From: an uncultured Blastocatellia bacterium | GTDB lineage: Bacteria; Acidobacteriota; Blastocatellia; HR10 | Reading direction: 5' to 3' | DNA length: 64,000 nucleotides | Assembly: GCA_937934295.1 (NCBI GenBank) | Contig: CALHAI010000009.1 | Location: 47,994-111,993, forward strand | Shown: one piece after another, positions 50,063 to 59,352 of the stretch | How positions within the stretch are numbered: the first letter of the stretch is position 1 | Layout: each line of letters opens with the position of its first letter | The notes under the pieces: generated by a model | The model's input: only the letters and a program-made list of their open reading frames with translations | Databases searched by the model: none | What the model was told of the DNA's origin: nothing | Program-made: the position numbers and the translations under genes

Positions 50063-51427
50063 ATGCCGGGAACCGCTCTGCGCCTTGTGGTCATCGGTGG
50101 AGTCGCCGGCGGCATGTCGGCGGCTGCGCGAGCCAAGCGCGTCAACCCCGATCTGGAGGTGATTGTCTTCGAACGCGATCCACATGTCTCTTACGGCGCT
50201 TGTGGGATTCCTTACTTTCTGGCCGGTCTGGTGCCGGATCCTGAGCGGCTCATCGTCTACACGCCCGACTATTTTCGCCGTGAGCGCGGCATTGACGTGC
50301 GCACGAATACCGAAGTTGTGCAGATTCGACCGGCTGAACGCACCGTCCTCGCGCACGATCACATGCGCGGCGTGACGGAGAAGATCTCCTACGATCGGCT
50401 CATCATCGCCACTGGCGCCACGCCCATTCGTCCCGCCCTCCCCGGCGCTCAGCTCGATAACGTCTTCGTGTTGCGCAGCCTGAACGATGGCTTGCGGATC
50501 CATCGTGCGCTCGTCGAAGAGCGCCCCCAGCACGCTCTCATCCTGGGAGCCGGATACATCGGACTCGAAATGGCTGAAGCGCTCCGGATGCGCGGCCTGC
50601 AGGTGACCGTCATCGAGGCGCTCGATCACGTCCTCGGCCAGACGGAGCCTGAGATCAGTCGGATCGTCGAAGAAGAGCTGAGCGCTCATGACGTGCGCTT
50701 GCTCCTGACGACGCGCGCCGTCCGTTTCGAGGGCGATGTGCGTGGGCGGGTTCGCGAGGTTCTCACCGATTCGGGCGAACGGCTCACGGCGGATCTTGTT
50801 CTGATCGGCATCGGCATTCGTCCGAACGTGCGCCTGGCCGAAGAAGCCGGGATCGCGCTCGGTCCCACCGGCGCCATCGCTGTGGATGACCGGCAGGAGA
50901 CCAGCGTCACGGGCATCTTCGCCGCCGGAGATTGCTGCGAGGCGAGGCACCTGGTCACCGGACGCCCAACGTGGATTCCACTCGGCCCGGCAGCCAATAA
51001 GCAAGGACGGGTCGCCGGAGATAACGCAGCCGGACGACGCGCGACGTTCGCGGGCGTCGTCGGAACGGCCGTCGTCAAGGTCTTCGATCTCGAAGTCGCG
51101 CGCACCGGGCTCTCACTTCAAGAAGCCCTCGCTGCCGGGTTCAAAGCGAAGAAGGTCTCGACCACGGCTTCTTCGCGCGCGGGATATTATCCGGGAGCTC
51201 ACCCGATCACTCTTGTCCTCATCTTCGACGAGGCGACGCACCGGCTGCTCGGTGCTCAAATGGTCGGACGCGAGGGCGTGGCCAAACGCATTGACGTGTT
51301 CGCAACCGCTCTCCATGCGCGAATGACTCTGGAAGAGATGAGCCAGCTTGATCTGAGCTATGCGCCGCCCTTCGCGCCGGTGTGGGATCCGATCCTGACC
51401 GCCGTCAATGTGGCGCTGAAAGCGTGA
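50063..51427 (+). CDS. CoA-disulfide reductase / NADH oxidase-like flavoprotein
   Basis: 454-residue FAD- and NAD(P)H-dependent enzyme. FAD motif VVIGGVAGGMSAAARAKRV, the single redox Cys in SYGACGIPYFLAGLV (the Cys43 site of CoA-disulfide reductases and NADH oxidases), NAD(P) motif ALILGAGYIGLEMAEALRM, second FAD motif TGIFAAGDCCEARHLVTG and a dimerisation domain. Single-Cys members reduce CoA disulfides, persulfides or oxygen; which one applies here is not readable. It follows the ferritin-like gene by 38 bases. Confidence 0.9.
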   Translation: MPGTALRLVVIGGVAGGMSAAARAKRVNPDLEVIVFERDPHVSYGACGIPYFLAGLVPDPERLIVYTPDYFRRERGIDVRTNTEVVQIRPAERTVLAHDHMRGVTEKISYDRLIIATGATPIRPALPGAQLDNVFVLRSLNDGLRIHRALVEERPQHALILGAGYIGLEMAEALRMRGLQVTVIEALDHVLGQTEPEISRIVEEELSAHDVRLLLTTRAVRFEGDVRGRVREVLTDSGERLTADLVLIGIGIRPNVRLAEEAGIALGPTGAIAVDDRQETSVTGIFAAGDCCEARHLVTGRPTWIPLGPAANKQGRVAGDNAAGRRATFAGVVGTAVVKVFDLEVARTGLSLQEALAAGFKAKKVSTTASSRAGYYPGAHPITLVLIFDEATHRLLGAQMVGREGVAKRIDVFATALHARMTLEEMSQLDLSYAPPFAPVWDPILTAVNVALKA

Positions 51428-51455
51428 ACGCCACACGCGCTCACGAGAGAGGACG

Positions 51456-52337
51456 ATGAGAAGTGTGAAGGATCGCATCGTCATCATCACAGGCGCCTCC
51501 TCGGGGATCGGCGAAGCGACGGCGCGGCGCTTGGCTCGCGAGGGAGCAGTCGTCATCCTCGCCGCGCGACGGCGAGAGCGCTTGGAACGCATCGCCGAAG
51601 AGCTCACGGCTTCCGGAGGGCGAGCGCTCGCCATTCCCACCGATATCACAGTAGAGGCGGACCGACGTCATCTCGTTGAGCGCACGATGGAGACGTATGG
51701 GCGCATAGACGCGCTCATCAACAATGCGGGGTATGGACAGCGCGGACCCATCGAGGGCGTGCCGATCGAAGCCATCCGGCAAAACTTTGAGACGAACCTC
51801 TTCGCGCTCATCGCGCTCACGCAACTTGTGATCCCTCTCCTGAGAGCACAAGGAAGTGGGCGCATTGTGAACATCAGCTCGGTCGCCGGGCGCATCGCCC
51901 GCCCCTTCTCAGCCGTCTATGACGCGACCAAACATGCTCTGGAAGCGATCTCCGATGGGCTTCGCGGAGAACTCGCCCCCTTCGGTATTCAGGTCATCGT
52001 GATCGAGCCGGGATTCATTCGAACCGAATTCCTGCACGTCGCTAAGGAGGTCTCGCGCTCGGCGCTGGAGCGTTCGCAGCCCTACGCGCCATTTTTAGCT
52101 GATCTTGATCGTCAGTATGAGCGCTTGCGGCGATGGGCGGGACGTCCGGAGGACGTCGCTACCGTCATCTTGCGGGCGCTTACGGAAGCGCGTCCGCGCC
52201 CTCGCTATGCCGTGCCCGGACACGCGCGTGTGTTGTTGGCGCTCAAGCGCTGGGTCCCAGACCATCTGTTCGATGGTTGCGTTAGACTTTGCCGACTGGG
52301 GACAAAGTTTATCGCTTTGAGGGATCGGAGACCATAG
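51456..52337 (+). CDS. short-chain dehydrogenase/reductase
   Basis: Classical SDR of 293 residues: cofactor motif IVIITGASSGIGEATARRLA with Arg residues after strand 2 (ILAARRRERLERIAEEL) favouring NADP, NNAGYGQRGPIEG, the catalytic Ser in IVNISSVAG and the YDATKHALEAISDGLRGEL motif. Substrate unknown. The last few residues run into a TnpB remnant on the other strand, so the native C-terminus may have been replaced. Confidence 0.92.
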   Translation: MRSVKDRIVIITGASSGIGEATARRLAREGAVVILAARRRERLERIAEELTASGGRALAIPTDITVEADRRHLVERTMETYGRIDALINNAGYGQRGPIEGVPIEAIRQNFETNLFALIALTQLVIPLLRAQGSGRIVNISSVAGRIARPFSAVYDATKHALEAISDGLRGELAPFGIQVIVIEPGFIRTEFLHVAKEVSRSALERSQPYAPFLADLDRQYERLRRWAGRPEDVATVILRALTEARPRPRYAVPGHARVLLALKRWVPDHLFDGCVRLCRLGTKFIALRDRRP

Positions 52338-52594
52338 ACTCCCGCCACACTGGGCAGTTTGAGATTCTTGGTGGCATTGTGATCGGCTTGGTCGGAATGT
52401 CCACCATGCACGCACAGGAATCTGTCACCCACCCGGTCTCGTCTGCCCCATTTACCACAAAACCGACAAAACTGCGAGGTCTTCCAGAGCGACTTCCGCT
52501 CGAGCTGAATACCCTGACGCTCACAGATTCGCACGAGGCGCTTTGTGAGAGAGGCATAGGGCCAAGAGGTAAACGCAAGGTGTGGAGATTTTGC
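52313..52594 (-). mobile_element. TnpB (IS200/IS605-type) C-terminal remnant
   Basis: On the minus strand a frame between the SDR and lipA encodes the end of a TnpB/OrfB protein: SLTKRLVRICERQGIQLERK, then the zinc-ribbon part TSQFCRFCGKWGRRDR and GHSDQADHNATKNLKL. The first CxxC is intact but the second reads CVHG, so a zinc ligand is lost. The RuvC core and any TnpA are absent. It is a decayed fragment about 94 codons long, overlapping the last 25 bases of the SDR gene. Confidence 0.8.
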
Positions 52595-52602
52595 TGATGC
52601 GG

Positions 52603-52608
52603 TATAAT
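52603..52608 (+). promoter_or_regulatory. probable lipA -10 element
   Basis: A perfect TATAAT 30 bases before the lipA ATG and only 9 bases outside the TnpB remnant. No convincing -35 is seen. Confidence 0.45.
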
Positions 52609-52637
52609 ATCTCGCTTGGACGAGCCGGAGACGAACG

Positions 52638-53729
52638 ATGGCGAGCGAAGTGACGCTCACGGACGCGCACGGTACACGGACGGTGAAGATCGCCCCACGC
52701 GGGATCATCGCCCGACATCCGGAACCGGTTGGAGCGCCGAAGCCGCCGTGGATTCGCGCCATGCTCCCCAGCGGGCCGGTGTACAGCGAGCTGAAGCGCT
52801 TGGTCGCCGAGCTGCGGTTGCACACAGTGTGCCAAGAGGCGCTATGCCCGAATATCGGCGAGTGCTGGGGACATGGGACGATGACGATCCTGCTGCTCGG
52901 CGGCGTCTGCACGCGCGCCTGCCGCTTCTGCGCCGTAGCGACGGGAAATCCGCGCGGGTGGCTCGATCCCGAGGAACCGGAACATGTCGCGGAAGCCGTC
53001 GCCTTATTGGCTCAACGCCATGGCTTGAGATACGTCGTGCTCACGAGCGTGGATCGGGACGATCTCCCCGATGGGGGTGCCGCGCATTTCGCCGAGACCG
53101 TGCGCCGCATCAAAGCCCGAGTGCCCGAGATGAAGGTCGAGACACTCACGCCGGACTTTCGAGGCGATCTCCGCGCCGTTGAGATCGTGCTCGAAGCCGA
53201 TGTGGACGTCTTCGCCAATAACGTGGAAACGGTGCGCCGCCTCACCCCCCGCGTGCGCGATCCTCGTGCCGGGTACGATCAAACGCTCAGCGTCCTCGTT
53301 CATGCCAAGCGCTTCCGTCCCGACGTGCTCACCAAAAGCAGCTTGATGCTCGGCCTGGGCGAGACCGAGGCGGAGATCCGTCAGACCATGCGCGATCTGC
53401 GCGCCGTCGGCGTGGATATTCTCACCCTCGGACAATACCTGCGCCCGACCAAACATCATCTTCCGGTCGTCCGCTATGTGACGCCAGAGGAGTTCGCCCG
53501 CTATCGGGAATGGGGATACGAAGAAGGCTTCCGTGAGGTCTTCAGCGGACCGCTCGTCCGCAGCTCCTATCGCGCCGAACGCGTCTTCGCCGAAGCCCAG
53601 GGCGAGGTGAGGAACGCCGAACTCAGCGAGGACCCAAAATGCCCGGCTTCCTCACCCGCTCAAGAAGATGTAGACCTTCCCCTCACCTGGAGACGAGAAA
53701 ATTCCTCCCGGCTTGACCGAGCCGATTAA
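52638..53729 (+). CDS. lipA: lipoyl synthase
   Basis: Radical-SAM enzyme inserting two sulfurs into octanoyl groups. Auxiliary cluster motif [12 protein letters not shown], radical-SAM motif [46 protein letters not shown] and the conserved serine in [11 protein letters not shown] that binds the auxiliary cluster. About 35 residues after that motif (to the stop) are not conserved and lie antisense to the end of the FG-GAP gene. lipB is not in the window. Confidence 0.96.
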   Translation: MASEVTLTDAHGTRTVKIAPRGIIARHPEPVGAPKPPWIRAMLPSGPVYSELKRLVAELRLHTVCQEALCPNIGECWGHGTMTILLLGGVCTRACRFCAVATGNPRGWLDPEEPEHVAEAVALLAQRHGLRYVVLTSVDRDDLPDGGAAHFAETVRRIKARVPEMKVETLTPDFRGDLRAVEIVLEADVDVFANNVETVRRLTPRVRDPRAGYDQTLSVLVHAKRFRPDVLTKSSLMLGLGETEAEIRQTMRDLRAVGVDILTLGQYLRPTKHHLPVVRYVTPEEFARYREWGYEEGFREVFSGPLVRSSYRAERVFAEAQGEVRNAELSEDPKCPASSPAQEDVDLPLTWRRENSSRLDRAD

Positions 53730-55037
53730 GACATCGCCACGACCATCGGCGTTCACATCTCCGGCGGCCAAAGCAACAGAGAACTGAGCATTCGGATCCG
53801 GGGGGGAGGCTTGAAATGTGAAGTCGGCCGTTGCATCCAAAGCAGCCCCACCGACAAAAAGATACGCGCGCCCTACAATGCCACCTTTCCCAACAGCCAA
53901 GGATCCCACGAGAATATCCGCCCCTGCGTCCCCTGCGACGTTTCCGACAGCGAGCGTTCCCCCAAAGCTATCATTCTGATTGGGCACCGGAGCTTGAAGC
54001 TTAAGATCAGCTGCGACATCGAACGACTGGCCCCCCCGAAAGAGATACACTTCTCCCGGATCACTCGAAGCCCCGACAAAAGATTGCCGGAGATTTGGAT
54101 GGGGTACTCCGATAATGGCATCTTCGATGCCATCCCCGGTGACGTCTCCAACGGCAAGAGCCTGACCGAAACCGCTCCCACGCAGGGGAACGGGTTGCTC
54201 GAGAGCCGCATCCGCTGTCGTATCAAAGGGCGATCCACCTGCGAAAAGGTACACGCGTCCGGCGTTTTGAGCCGACCCTACATTCTCATTGGGGGCTCCA
54301 ACGAGCACATCGTCAAATCCATCCCCGGTGACCTCGCCAACAGCGATAGCGTACCCGAAGGCTGCTCCGCGCTGCGGCTGTGGGGCCTGAAGCACGCGAG
54401 GAGGTCCTGGGAATGAGGGCCCTCCCTCGTACACGAAGACCTGTCCGGCTTGAGCCTCAGCTCTGATCTTCACATTCTCAGCGCCGATGAGGACATCATC
54501 CCATCCGTCCCCATTAATGTCCCCAACGGCGAGCGCCCACCCGAAATGCGCCAGGGGATTTAAGCTCGGTAGCGGAAGCTCCCCATCGGCCTGCGCGTCC
54601 AGAGAAGGGCCGCCGAAGAAGAAGTAGACCTTCCCCGTCCCCCGTTGCGCCCCTCCGTTGGCGAAAGGCGCCGAGACGAGAATGTCCGTCCCGCCATCCC
54701 TGTTTACATCGGCGAGGGCAATGGCCCAACCGAAACGAGCATCCCGCTCCAGCATTGGTGCGCGAAGGATCAGATCAGGGGAGGCCTCTAAGGGCGCGCC
54801 ACCAAAGAACACGAACACTTGTCCGGCATTCGCCTTGCCCTCGACGTCCACAAGGACAGCACCTACGAGAAGATCGGCGATCCCATCCCCATTCACATCC
54901 CCGCTGGCCAGTCCGAATCCGAAGCTGCTCTCAGGAGGAGAAGGCTGAAGGACAACGGGCTCCTGAAATTGAGCGAGCCCCAAGCCGGGCCAAATGAGAG
55001 GCGCCAGGAAAAAGAGAAGCACCCCACGTATGCGCAT
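53652..55037 (-). CDS. secreted FG-GAP repeat beta-propeller protein
   Basis: About 461 residues with a signal peptide ([19 protein letters not shown]) and roughly seven FG-GAP/integrin-alpha repeats, each with a Ca-binding DxDxDGxxD-like loop: [133 protein letters not shown]. The single-blade count fits one seven-bladed propeller. Binding partner unknown. ATG 55037 has GGAGGG 7 bases upstream. It lies 83 bases after a small membrane-peptide gene. Confidence 0.9.
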   Translation of the reverse strand: MRIRGVLLFFLAPLIWPGLGLAQFQEPVVLQPSPPESSFGFGLASGDVNGDGIADLLVGAVLVDVEGKANAGQVFVFFGGAPLEASPDLILRAPMLERDARFGWAIALADVNRDGGTDILVSAPFANGGAQRGTGKVYFFFGGPSLDAQADGELPLPSLNPLAHFGWALAVGDINGDGWDDVLIGAENVKIRAEAQAGQVFVYEGGPSFPGPPRVLQAPQPQRGAAFGYAIAVGEVTGDGFDDVLVGAPNENVGSAQNAGRVYLFAGGSPFDTTADAALEQPVPLRGSGFGQALAVGDVTGDGIEDAIIGVPHPNLRQSFVGASSDPGEVYLFRGGQSFDVAADLKLQAPVPNQNDSFGGTLAVGNVAGDAGADILVGSLAVGKGGIVGRAYLFVGGAALDATADFTFQASPPDPNAQFSVALAAGDVNADGRGDVLIGSVKPGGIFSSPGEGKVYIFLSG

Positions 55038-55120
55038 AGATATGCCCTCCATAAAAACCCCTCCGCACTCAGAAAGCTGCCTCCAGGCGGAGCCAGAAAC
55101 CTCCTCCGCCACCTTAACCG

Positions 55121-55294
55121 TCACAGGAAGGTTTGGAAATCAGGTGGCAAGAGTCCCGCAAACGGTCCAATGCAAAGGAGGACCAAGGGAGGGAAGATGA
55201 AAAACAGCAGCAAGCAGATGCTCGGAAGCACGGCGTATCCGAATGTGAGTGCCAGTGGAGCGAGCAACATAAGCCCGCCGACGAGCTTCTTCAT
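55121..55294 (-). CDS. 57-residue membrane peptide, unknown
   Basis: A short frame with clear expression signals: GGAGGTG lies 5 bases before ATG 55294 and a good promoter sits further upstream. The product begins MKKLVGGLMLLAPLALTFGY and continues with a second hydrophobic stretch (SICLLLFFIFPPLVLLCIG), so two membrane helices are likely. No family recognised. It precedes the FG-GAP gene on the same strand and may be co-transcribed with it. Confidence 0.65.
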   Translation of the reverse strand: MKKLVGGLMLLAPLALTFGYAVLPSICLLLFFIFPPLVLLCIGPFAGLLPPDFQTFL

Positions 55295-55327
55295 ACTCGC
55301 ACCTCCATCGAGATTTTTGTTGGTTCC

Positions 55328-55356
55328 ATGTTAACGATCGCCCTGAGCGTCGTCAA
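55328..55356 (-). promoter_or_regulatory. promoter of small peptide / FG-GAP unit
   Basis: On the minus strand, TTGACG (55356-55351) and TAACAT (55333-55328) with a 17-base spacer, 33 bases before ATG 55294. Confidence 0.6.
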
Positions 55357-55551
55357 GGGAGATTCTGCGAGAGAGGGGCCATGCTTTATCGCGCTGAATC
55401 CTGAAGTTGAAAAGGAGTTGGGGCGACTCCGGAATCGGCTCTCCATGTGACGCTTCATCGCCTCGGATTTTCGGCCTTCCGTATCAGGCGTTTGGTCTCA
55501 CAAGAACCCAACATCAAAGATTCCCAAGCCTCAATGCAACGAAGCAGCAGC

Positions 55552-55581
55552 TTGACAGGAAGGGGAACCCGCCGGTACTTT
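55552..55581 (+). promoter_or_regulatory. promoter with 4-base leader
   Basis: TTGACA (55552-55557, full consensus) and TACTTT (55576-55581) with an 18-base spacer. The transcript start expected at 55588 is 4 bases before ATG 55592, so the next gene would be almost leaderless. Confidence 0.55.
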
Positions 55582-55591
55582 ATCTCTCCTT

Positions 55592-55987
55592 ATGGCAAGG
55601 CGGCTGATGTTGGCGCGAGGGGCGACCGCTGACTCGTGGTTCGTCGTCTTGCTCTTTCTTCTCCTGGCGAGCGATCTCACGGCACATATCGCTGCTCCGG
55701 CGAGCGAACGTTGGCCGACTTCCTCTCAAAGGGTGAGGATCTCCTGCCCTGCGCTTCCCTCCGGTGCGAATTCGCCTTCGGGAACGGCACATTACGGCCC
55801 TTGCGCGTGTCAACATGGGCACGTCCCCTTCCTTTCGGCGACGGTAGAAGCGGTTCTCCCACCGCCGGCCCTCGCGCCCGCGGAGTGGCCGTCCCTCACC
55901 CGAAGTCTCCGCCTTTTGCCAACGGATCGCGTCATTCGTTCCCCTCCTTTCGACGCGCTTCGGCTCCGATGCGCCGCTCAGGCGTGA
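55592..55987 (+). CDS. small exported Cys/His protein upstream of metal receptor
   Basis: 131 residues: a hydrophobic N-terminal segment (WFVVLLFLLLASDLTAHIA) likely to be a signal peptide or anchor, then a short region with HYGPCACQHGHVPFLSA, which could bind metal, and a Pro/Arg-rich end. No family was recognised; the small size and position resemble proteins that often precede metal TonB receptors. Start chosen from the promoter; an in-frame ATG at 55607 is possible. Alternative frames cover the same stretch, so the gene itself is only moderately certain. Confidence 0.55.
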   Translation: MARRLMLARGATADSWFVVLLFLLLASDLTAHIAAPASERWPTSSQRVRISCPALPSGANSPSGTAHYGPCACQHGHVPFLSATVEAVLPPPALAPAEWPSLTRSLRLLPTDRVIRSPPFDALRLRCAAQA

Positions 55988-56143
55988 CAGTCCTCGCATG
56001 ATCCCCAACGTGGGATCGTCCCTTTGCTCCGGCGAGAGGCTGTGCGTCAACGTCTCACCTTAGTTCGGCAATGAAGCGCGCATGATGCCGAATCGAGCAG
56101 CCTTGGCAAGAAAGCGGCATCCTTCGCAAAAGGAGGGACAACG

Positions 56144-58420
56144 ATGAACCGCGTACGACCCTTGGTGTTTCGCTCGACCTGGTCGTGCTCACGACGTCTG
56201 AGCACGAGCTTCCGATATGCCTTCGGACTCGTGCTCCTTGCGCATGCCCTTGCTTCCGGGGCTCAGCCGTCGAGCACGTTGCGAGGAAGAGTCATCCTCC
56301 GACCGGCCGGCACGCCGGCGCACGGCGTGACGGTGATGCTTGTGCCGGGGAATCGCTCCTCCGTGACCGATAAGGCCGGCACGTATGAATTCTCCGAGAT
56401 CCCTCCAGGTCGATACACACTGATCGCCCACCTGGAGCGATTGCCCGATGTCATCCGAACCGTCGAAATCGGCCCCGGGATGACGGTGACTGTAGACGTC
56501 GAATTCACGCTCTCTCCTATTCGCGAACAGATCACCGTGACGGCGAGCGGGCGCGAGGAGACGCTCGCTGAAGCTTTTCATGCTGTGACGTCACTGGACG
56601 CAACGGACCTTCTCGGTAAAAACACGGTCTCGCTTGGCGAGATCTTGGAGTACCAGCCGGGCGTCGCCAAACGCAGCTTCGGTCCGGGTTCGTCGCGCCC
56701 GGTGATTCGTGGCTTCGACGGAGACCGCGTGCTCATCCTTCAGGATGGCATCCGAACGGGCTCGCTCTCCTCGCAATCCGGCGAGCACGGTGAGCCCATA
56801 GACCTCCTCGGCCTGGATACGGTGGAGGTCGTCAAAGGTCCGGCCACACTGCTCTACGGAAGCAATGCGCTCGGCGGCGTCATCAACGTCATCACGCGCC
56901 ACCACCAGATCCATCAGCATCCGCACCAAGGCCTTCGGGGTTACGTGACAGGCGTTGGCGGTTCGACCAACGACCAAGGAGGAGGCAACGCTGGGCTCGA
57001 ATATGGCTTTGGCCATTGGCTCATATGGGGCAACGGCGGAGGACAACGCACGCGCGATTATCGCACGCCGCTTGGTCGCGTCCCGAACTCCGAGACACGT
57101 GGGGGAAACGGGACTGGAGGATTCGGGCGCTATAGCGAGCGCACTTTCCTCAGCCTGAGCTATGGATATGATGTGCGTCGCTATGGCGTCCCCTTCGCTG
57201 GAGAGCTTCACGCCGAGCATGAGGGCCACGGCGAAGAGGAAGAGCAGCACGAGGCAGAATCACTTGTGGACCTGAAGATGCGACGCCACAACGTGCGCGC
57301 CAGCGGCGGCGTGCGTGATCTCGGCGCCTTCCTCGATCGCCTGCAGGTCTTCTTCGATTACACCGATTATCAACATCGCGAGCTGGAAGACGGCGCTCCG
57401 AAGACGATCTTCGAGAACCGGCAGGTCGTCTCTCGAATCGTCTTCGATGAACGCAAACGGCGCCGGCTCTCCGGTAGTTTCGGCCTCTGGTTCCTGCACC
57501 GACGATATGAAGCCAGCGGTGAAGAAGCGCTGGCTCCACCCGTCACCCAACGGGCCTTCGCGCTCTTCGCCCTCCAACAGGTGGACCTCCGGCGCCTTGT
57601 CCTTCAGTTCGGCGGACGACTGGAACATAACGGCTACAATCCCGTCGGGCTGCCGAGCCGCTCCTTCACCGGCTTCTCCGGCGCGGCCGGTGTGCGTCTC
57701 CCTCTCTGGGAAGGCGGGACGTTCGTTCTCAACTACACGCATTCGTTCCGAGCGCCCGCGCTCGAAGAACTGTACAACCGAGGGCCGCATGTTGGAAACC
57801 TCGCCTTCGAGATCGGGGATCCGATGCTCCAACGCGAGCGCGGCGATGGTCTGGACCTCTCCGTGCGCCATCGGAGCGATCGCTGGCGTGCTGAAGCGAA
57901 CGCTTACTACTATCGTCTCACCGATTTCGTCTTCCCGGCCCCGACCGGAGCGATTCGCGATGGCCTTCGCGAAATCATCTTCCGACAAGCAGACAGCCGA
58001 TTCGTAGGAACGGAGCTGGGGCTCGATCTCGCCCTTCACCGGCAGGTATGGCTCAACCTCGGCCTGGACGCTGTAGATGCGGAGCTGCGTCCGTCGAAAA
58101 CGCCCCTACCCCGCATTCCTCCGGTGCGCGGACGCGTAGGTCTGGATATTCAGGTCAAGAGCTTCACGCTCGCTCCAGAGGCGATCCTGGCGCGGGCTCA
58201 GGACGACCTCTTCCCCACAGAGACGCGGACGCCCGGATACGCCGTCTTCCACGTGCGCGCCACGTATGCGCTCGCGCAATCGCACGTGTTGCACATCTTC
58301 TCCATCACCGGCTTCAATCTCGGTGACCGGCTCTATCGAAATCACCTCTCGTTCATCAAGGACTTTGCTCCGGAGATCGGCCGAGGCGTGCGCTTCACCT
58401 ACACGCTGCGGTTCTTCTGA
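56144..58420 (+). CDS. TonB-dependent receptor, probable metal (zinc-type) uptake
   Basis: 758 residues. Signal peptide (YAFGLVLLAHALASGAQ), carboxypeptidase-regulatory-like fold (LRGRVILRPAGTPAHGVTV; GTYEFSEIPPGRYTLIAH), plug with PVIRGFDGDRVLILQDGIRT and KGPATLLYGSNALGGVINVI, and a 22-strand-type barrel ending GVRFTYTLRFF. Two His-rich segments stand out: RHHQIHQHPHQG at the plug end and HAEHEGHGEEEEQHEAE in an early extracellular loop. Such clusters occur in ZnuD-like zinc receptors, so metal capture is inferred. AAAGGAGGG precedes the ATG. Confidence 0.9.
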   Translation: MNRVRPLVFRSTWSCSRRLSTSFRYAFGLVLLAHALASGAQPSSTLRGRVILRPAGTPAHGVTVMLVPGNRSSVTDKAGTYEFSEIPPGRYTLIAHLERLPDVIRTVEIGPGMTVTVDVEFTLSPIREQITVTASGREETLAEAFHAVTSLDATDLLGKNTVSLGEILEYQPGVAKRSFGPGSSRPVIRGFDGDRVLILQDGIRTGSLSSQSGEHGEPIDLLGLDTVEVVKGPATLLYGSNALGGVINVITRHHQIHQHPHQGLRGYVTGVGGSTNDQGGGNAGLEYGFGHWLIWGNGGGQRTRDYRTPLGRVPNSETRGGNGTGGFGRYSERTFLSLSYGYDVRRYGVPFAGELHAEHEGHGEEEEQHEAESLVDLKMRRHNVRASGGVRDLGAFLDRLQVFFDYTDYQHRELEDGAPKTIFENRQVVSRIVFDERKRRRLSGSFGLWFLHRRYEASGEEALAPPVTQRAFALFALQQVDLRRLVLQFGGRLEHNGYNPVGLPSRSFTGFSGAAGVRLPLWEGGTFVLNYTHSFRAPALEELYNRGPHVGNLAFEIGDPMLQRERGDGLDLSVRHRSDRWRAEANAYYYRLTDFVFPAPTGAIRDGLREIIFRQADSRFVGTELGLDLALHRQVWLNLGLDAVDAELRPSKTPLPRIPPVRGRVGLDIQVKSFTLAPEAILARAQDDLFPTETRTPGYAVFHVRATYALAQSHVLHIFSITGFNLGDRLYRNHLSFIKDFAPEIGRGVRFTYTLRFF

Positions 58421-58656
58421 ACCAAGCGGGGATGGCGTCGGCGAGCGGGATGATGCGCGATGGAGTCCCGTTCGCACGACGCCCAAAGCCCACCGCGCAA
58501 GACATGCTCTTCTTAGCAGCGCCCCATGGATCAGACTTTGACGTGATACATAACCCGAATCCGAGTCGGAGCGCGATCTTCAGCACGCGCTCTACCCTCT
58601 CAAAGGCGGCTGGGGAAGAAGTGCACAGATGAGGAGACAGAAGGCACGTGCGCCCC

Positions 58657-59184
58657 TTACAACAGGAGGTACTTTTTCCATGCCTCCTGCTGGTGCCCCA
58701 GGTGGGCGAAGATCTGATGGCTCACACGCCAGGAGAGCGCGCGCGGATGTTTGAGCAACCTCATCCCGGCTTCCTCGGGCGTGCGATTCCCCTTCCGCAC
58801 ATTGCAGCGGCGGCAACACGCGACGACGTTGTCCCAGCATGTGCGTCCTCCTTTCGAGCGCGGGATGACGTGATCCACCGTCAATTCGGATGAGGGGAGC
58901 TTTCGCCCACAGTACTGACAGGTGTAGCCATCACGCAGCAAGACGTTTTTGCGCGACAGCTCCTTCCGCTCAAACGGAATATGGACGTATTCCAGCAATC
59001 GAATGACTGAAGGAACGGGGATCACCACATGCGCGGAACGGACGACGCGCGATGTCACCTCTTCCGGCCGCGCCGTGCCCTTCAAAATGAGCACGATCGC
59101 CCGTCGAGCCGTCGTGACGTTGATCGGCTCGTAGGTCGAGTTGAGCACTAATACTGGCGCCTTCATCCGATCCACTATCCGCAT
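58657..59184 (-). CDS. HNH endonuclease family protein
   Basis: 175 residues. N-terminal part [20 protein letters not shown] and a middle typical of stand-alone bacterial HNH proteins, then the nuclease: [39 protein letters not shown], with two CxxC zinc pairs and the DH of the HNH core. Family members are widespread housekeeping-like genes of unknown target; no phage or restriction partner is nearby. The start at 59184 fits a promoter giving a leader of about 6 bases. Confidence 0.93.
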   Translation of the reverse strand: MRIVDRMKAPVLVLNSTYEPINVTTARRAIVLILKGTARPEEVTSRVVRSAHVVIPVPSVIRLLEYVHIPFERKELSRKNVLLRDGYTCQYCGRKLPSSELTVDHVIPRSKGGRTCWDNVVACCRRCNVRKGNRTPEEAGMRLLKHPRALSWRVSHQIFAHLGHQQEAWKKYLLL

Positions 59185-59196
59185 AATAGATGCAGA

Positions 59197-59224
59197 ATTA
59201 TACCAGAGCCTCAGCGTGAGACAA
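59197..59224 (-). promoter_or_regulatory. extended -10 promoter of HNH gene
   Basis: On the minus strand TGG then TATAAT (59202-59197), with TTGTCT (59224-59219) 16 bases upstream as a possible -35. Predicted start 59190, 6 bases before ATG 59184. Confidence 0.6.
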
Positions 59225-59294
59225 GGGTCCGATCCTCGCGAGAAAACCGTCGCCGATATTGCCGCCGCCCCTTTGGTACCATTTTTCGGCCATA

Positions 59295-59321
59295 CCTTTG
59301 GCCTTTAAAAGCCGTCAAAGG
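59295..59321 (+). promoter_or_regulatory. short hairpin before alpha/beta hydrolase gene
   Basis: CCTTTGGC (59295-59302) can pair with GCC..CAAAGG (59311-59321, 2-base bulge) around CTTTAAAA. It is 31 bases before ATG 59353. It could be a leader structure; significance uncertain. Confidence 0.3.
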
Positions 59322-59352
59322 AAGCGAGCATGAACAGTGGAGGAGGACGGCG

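Noticed and set aside
52616..53182. Alternative frame at the start of lipA
   Set aside because: lipA in the other frame carries all catalytic motifs; this frame is low-complexity Arg-rich.
57150..57539. Antisense frame over the His-rich part of the metal receptor
   Set aside because: Shadow frame with Arg-rich composition and no start signals.
58421..58656. Possible tRNA-like stretch between the metal receptor and HNH genes (GGTAGAGC on the minus strand)
   Set aside because: No acceptor stem or T-loop consensus could be assembled around it.
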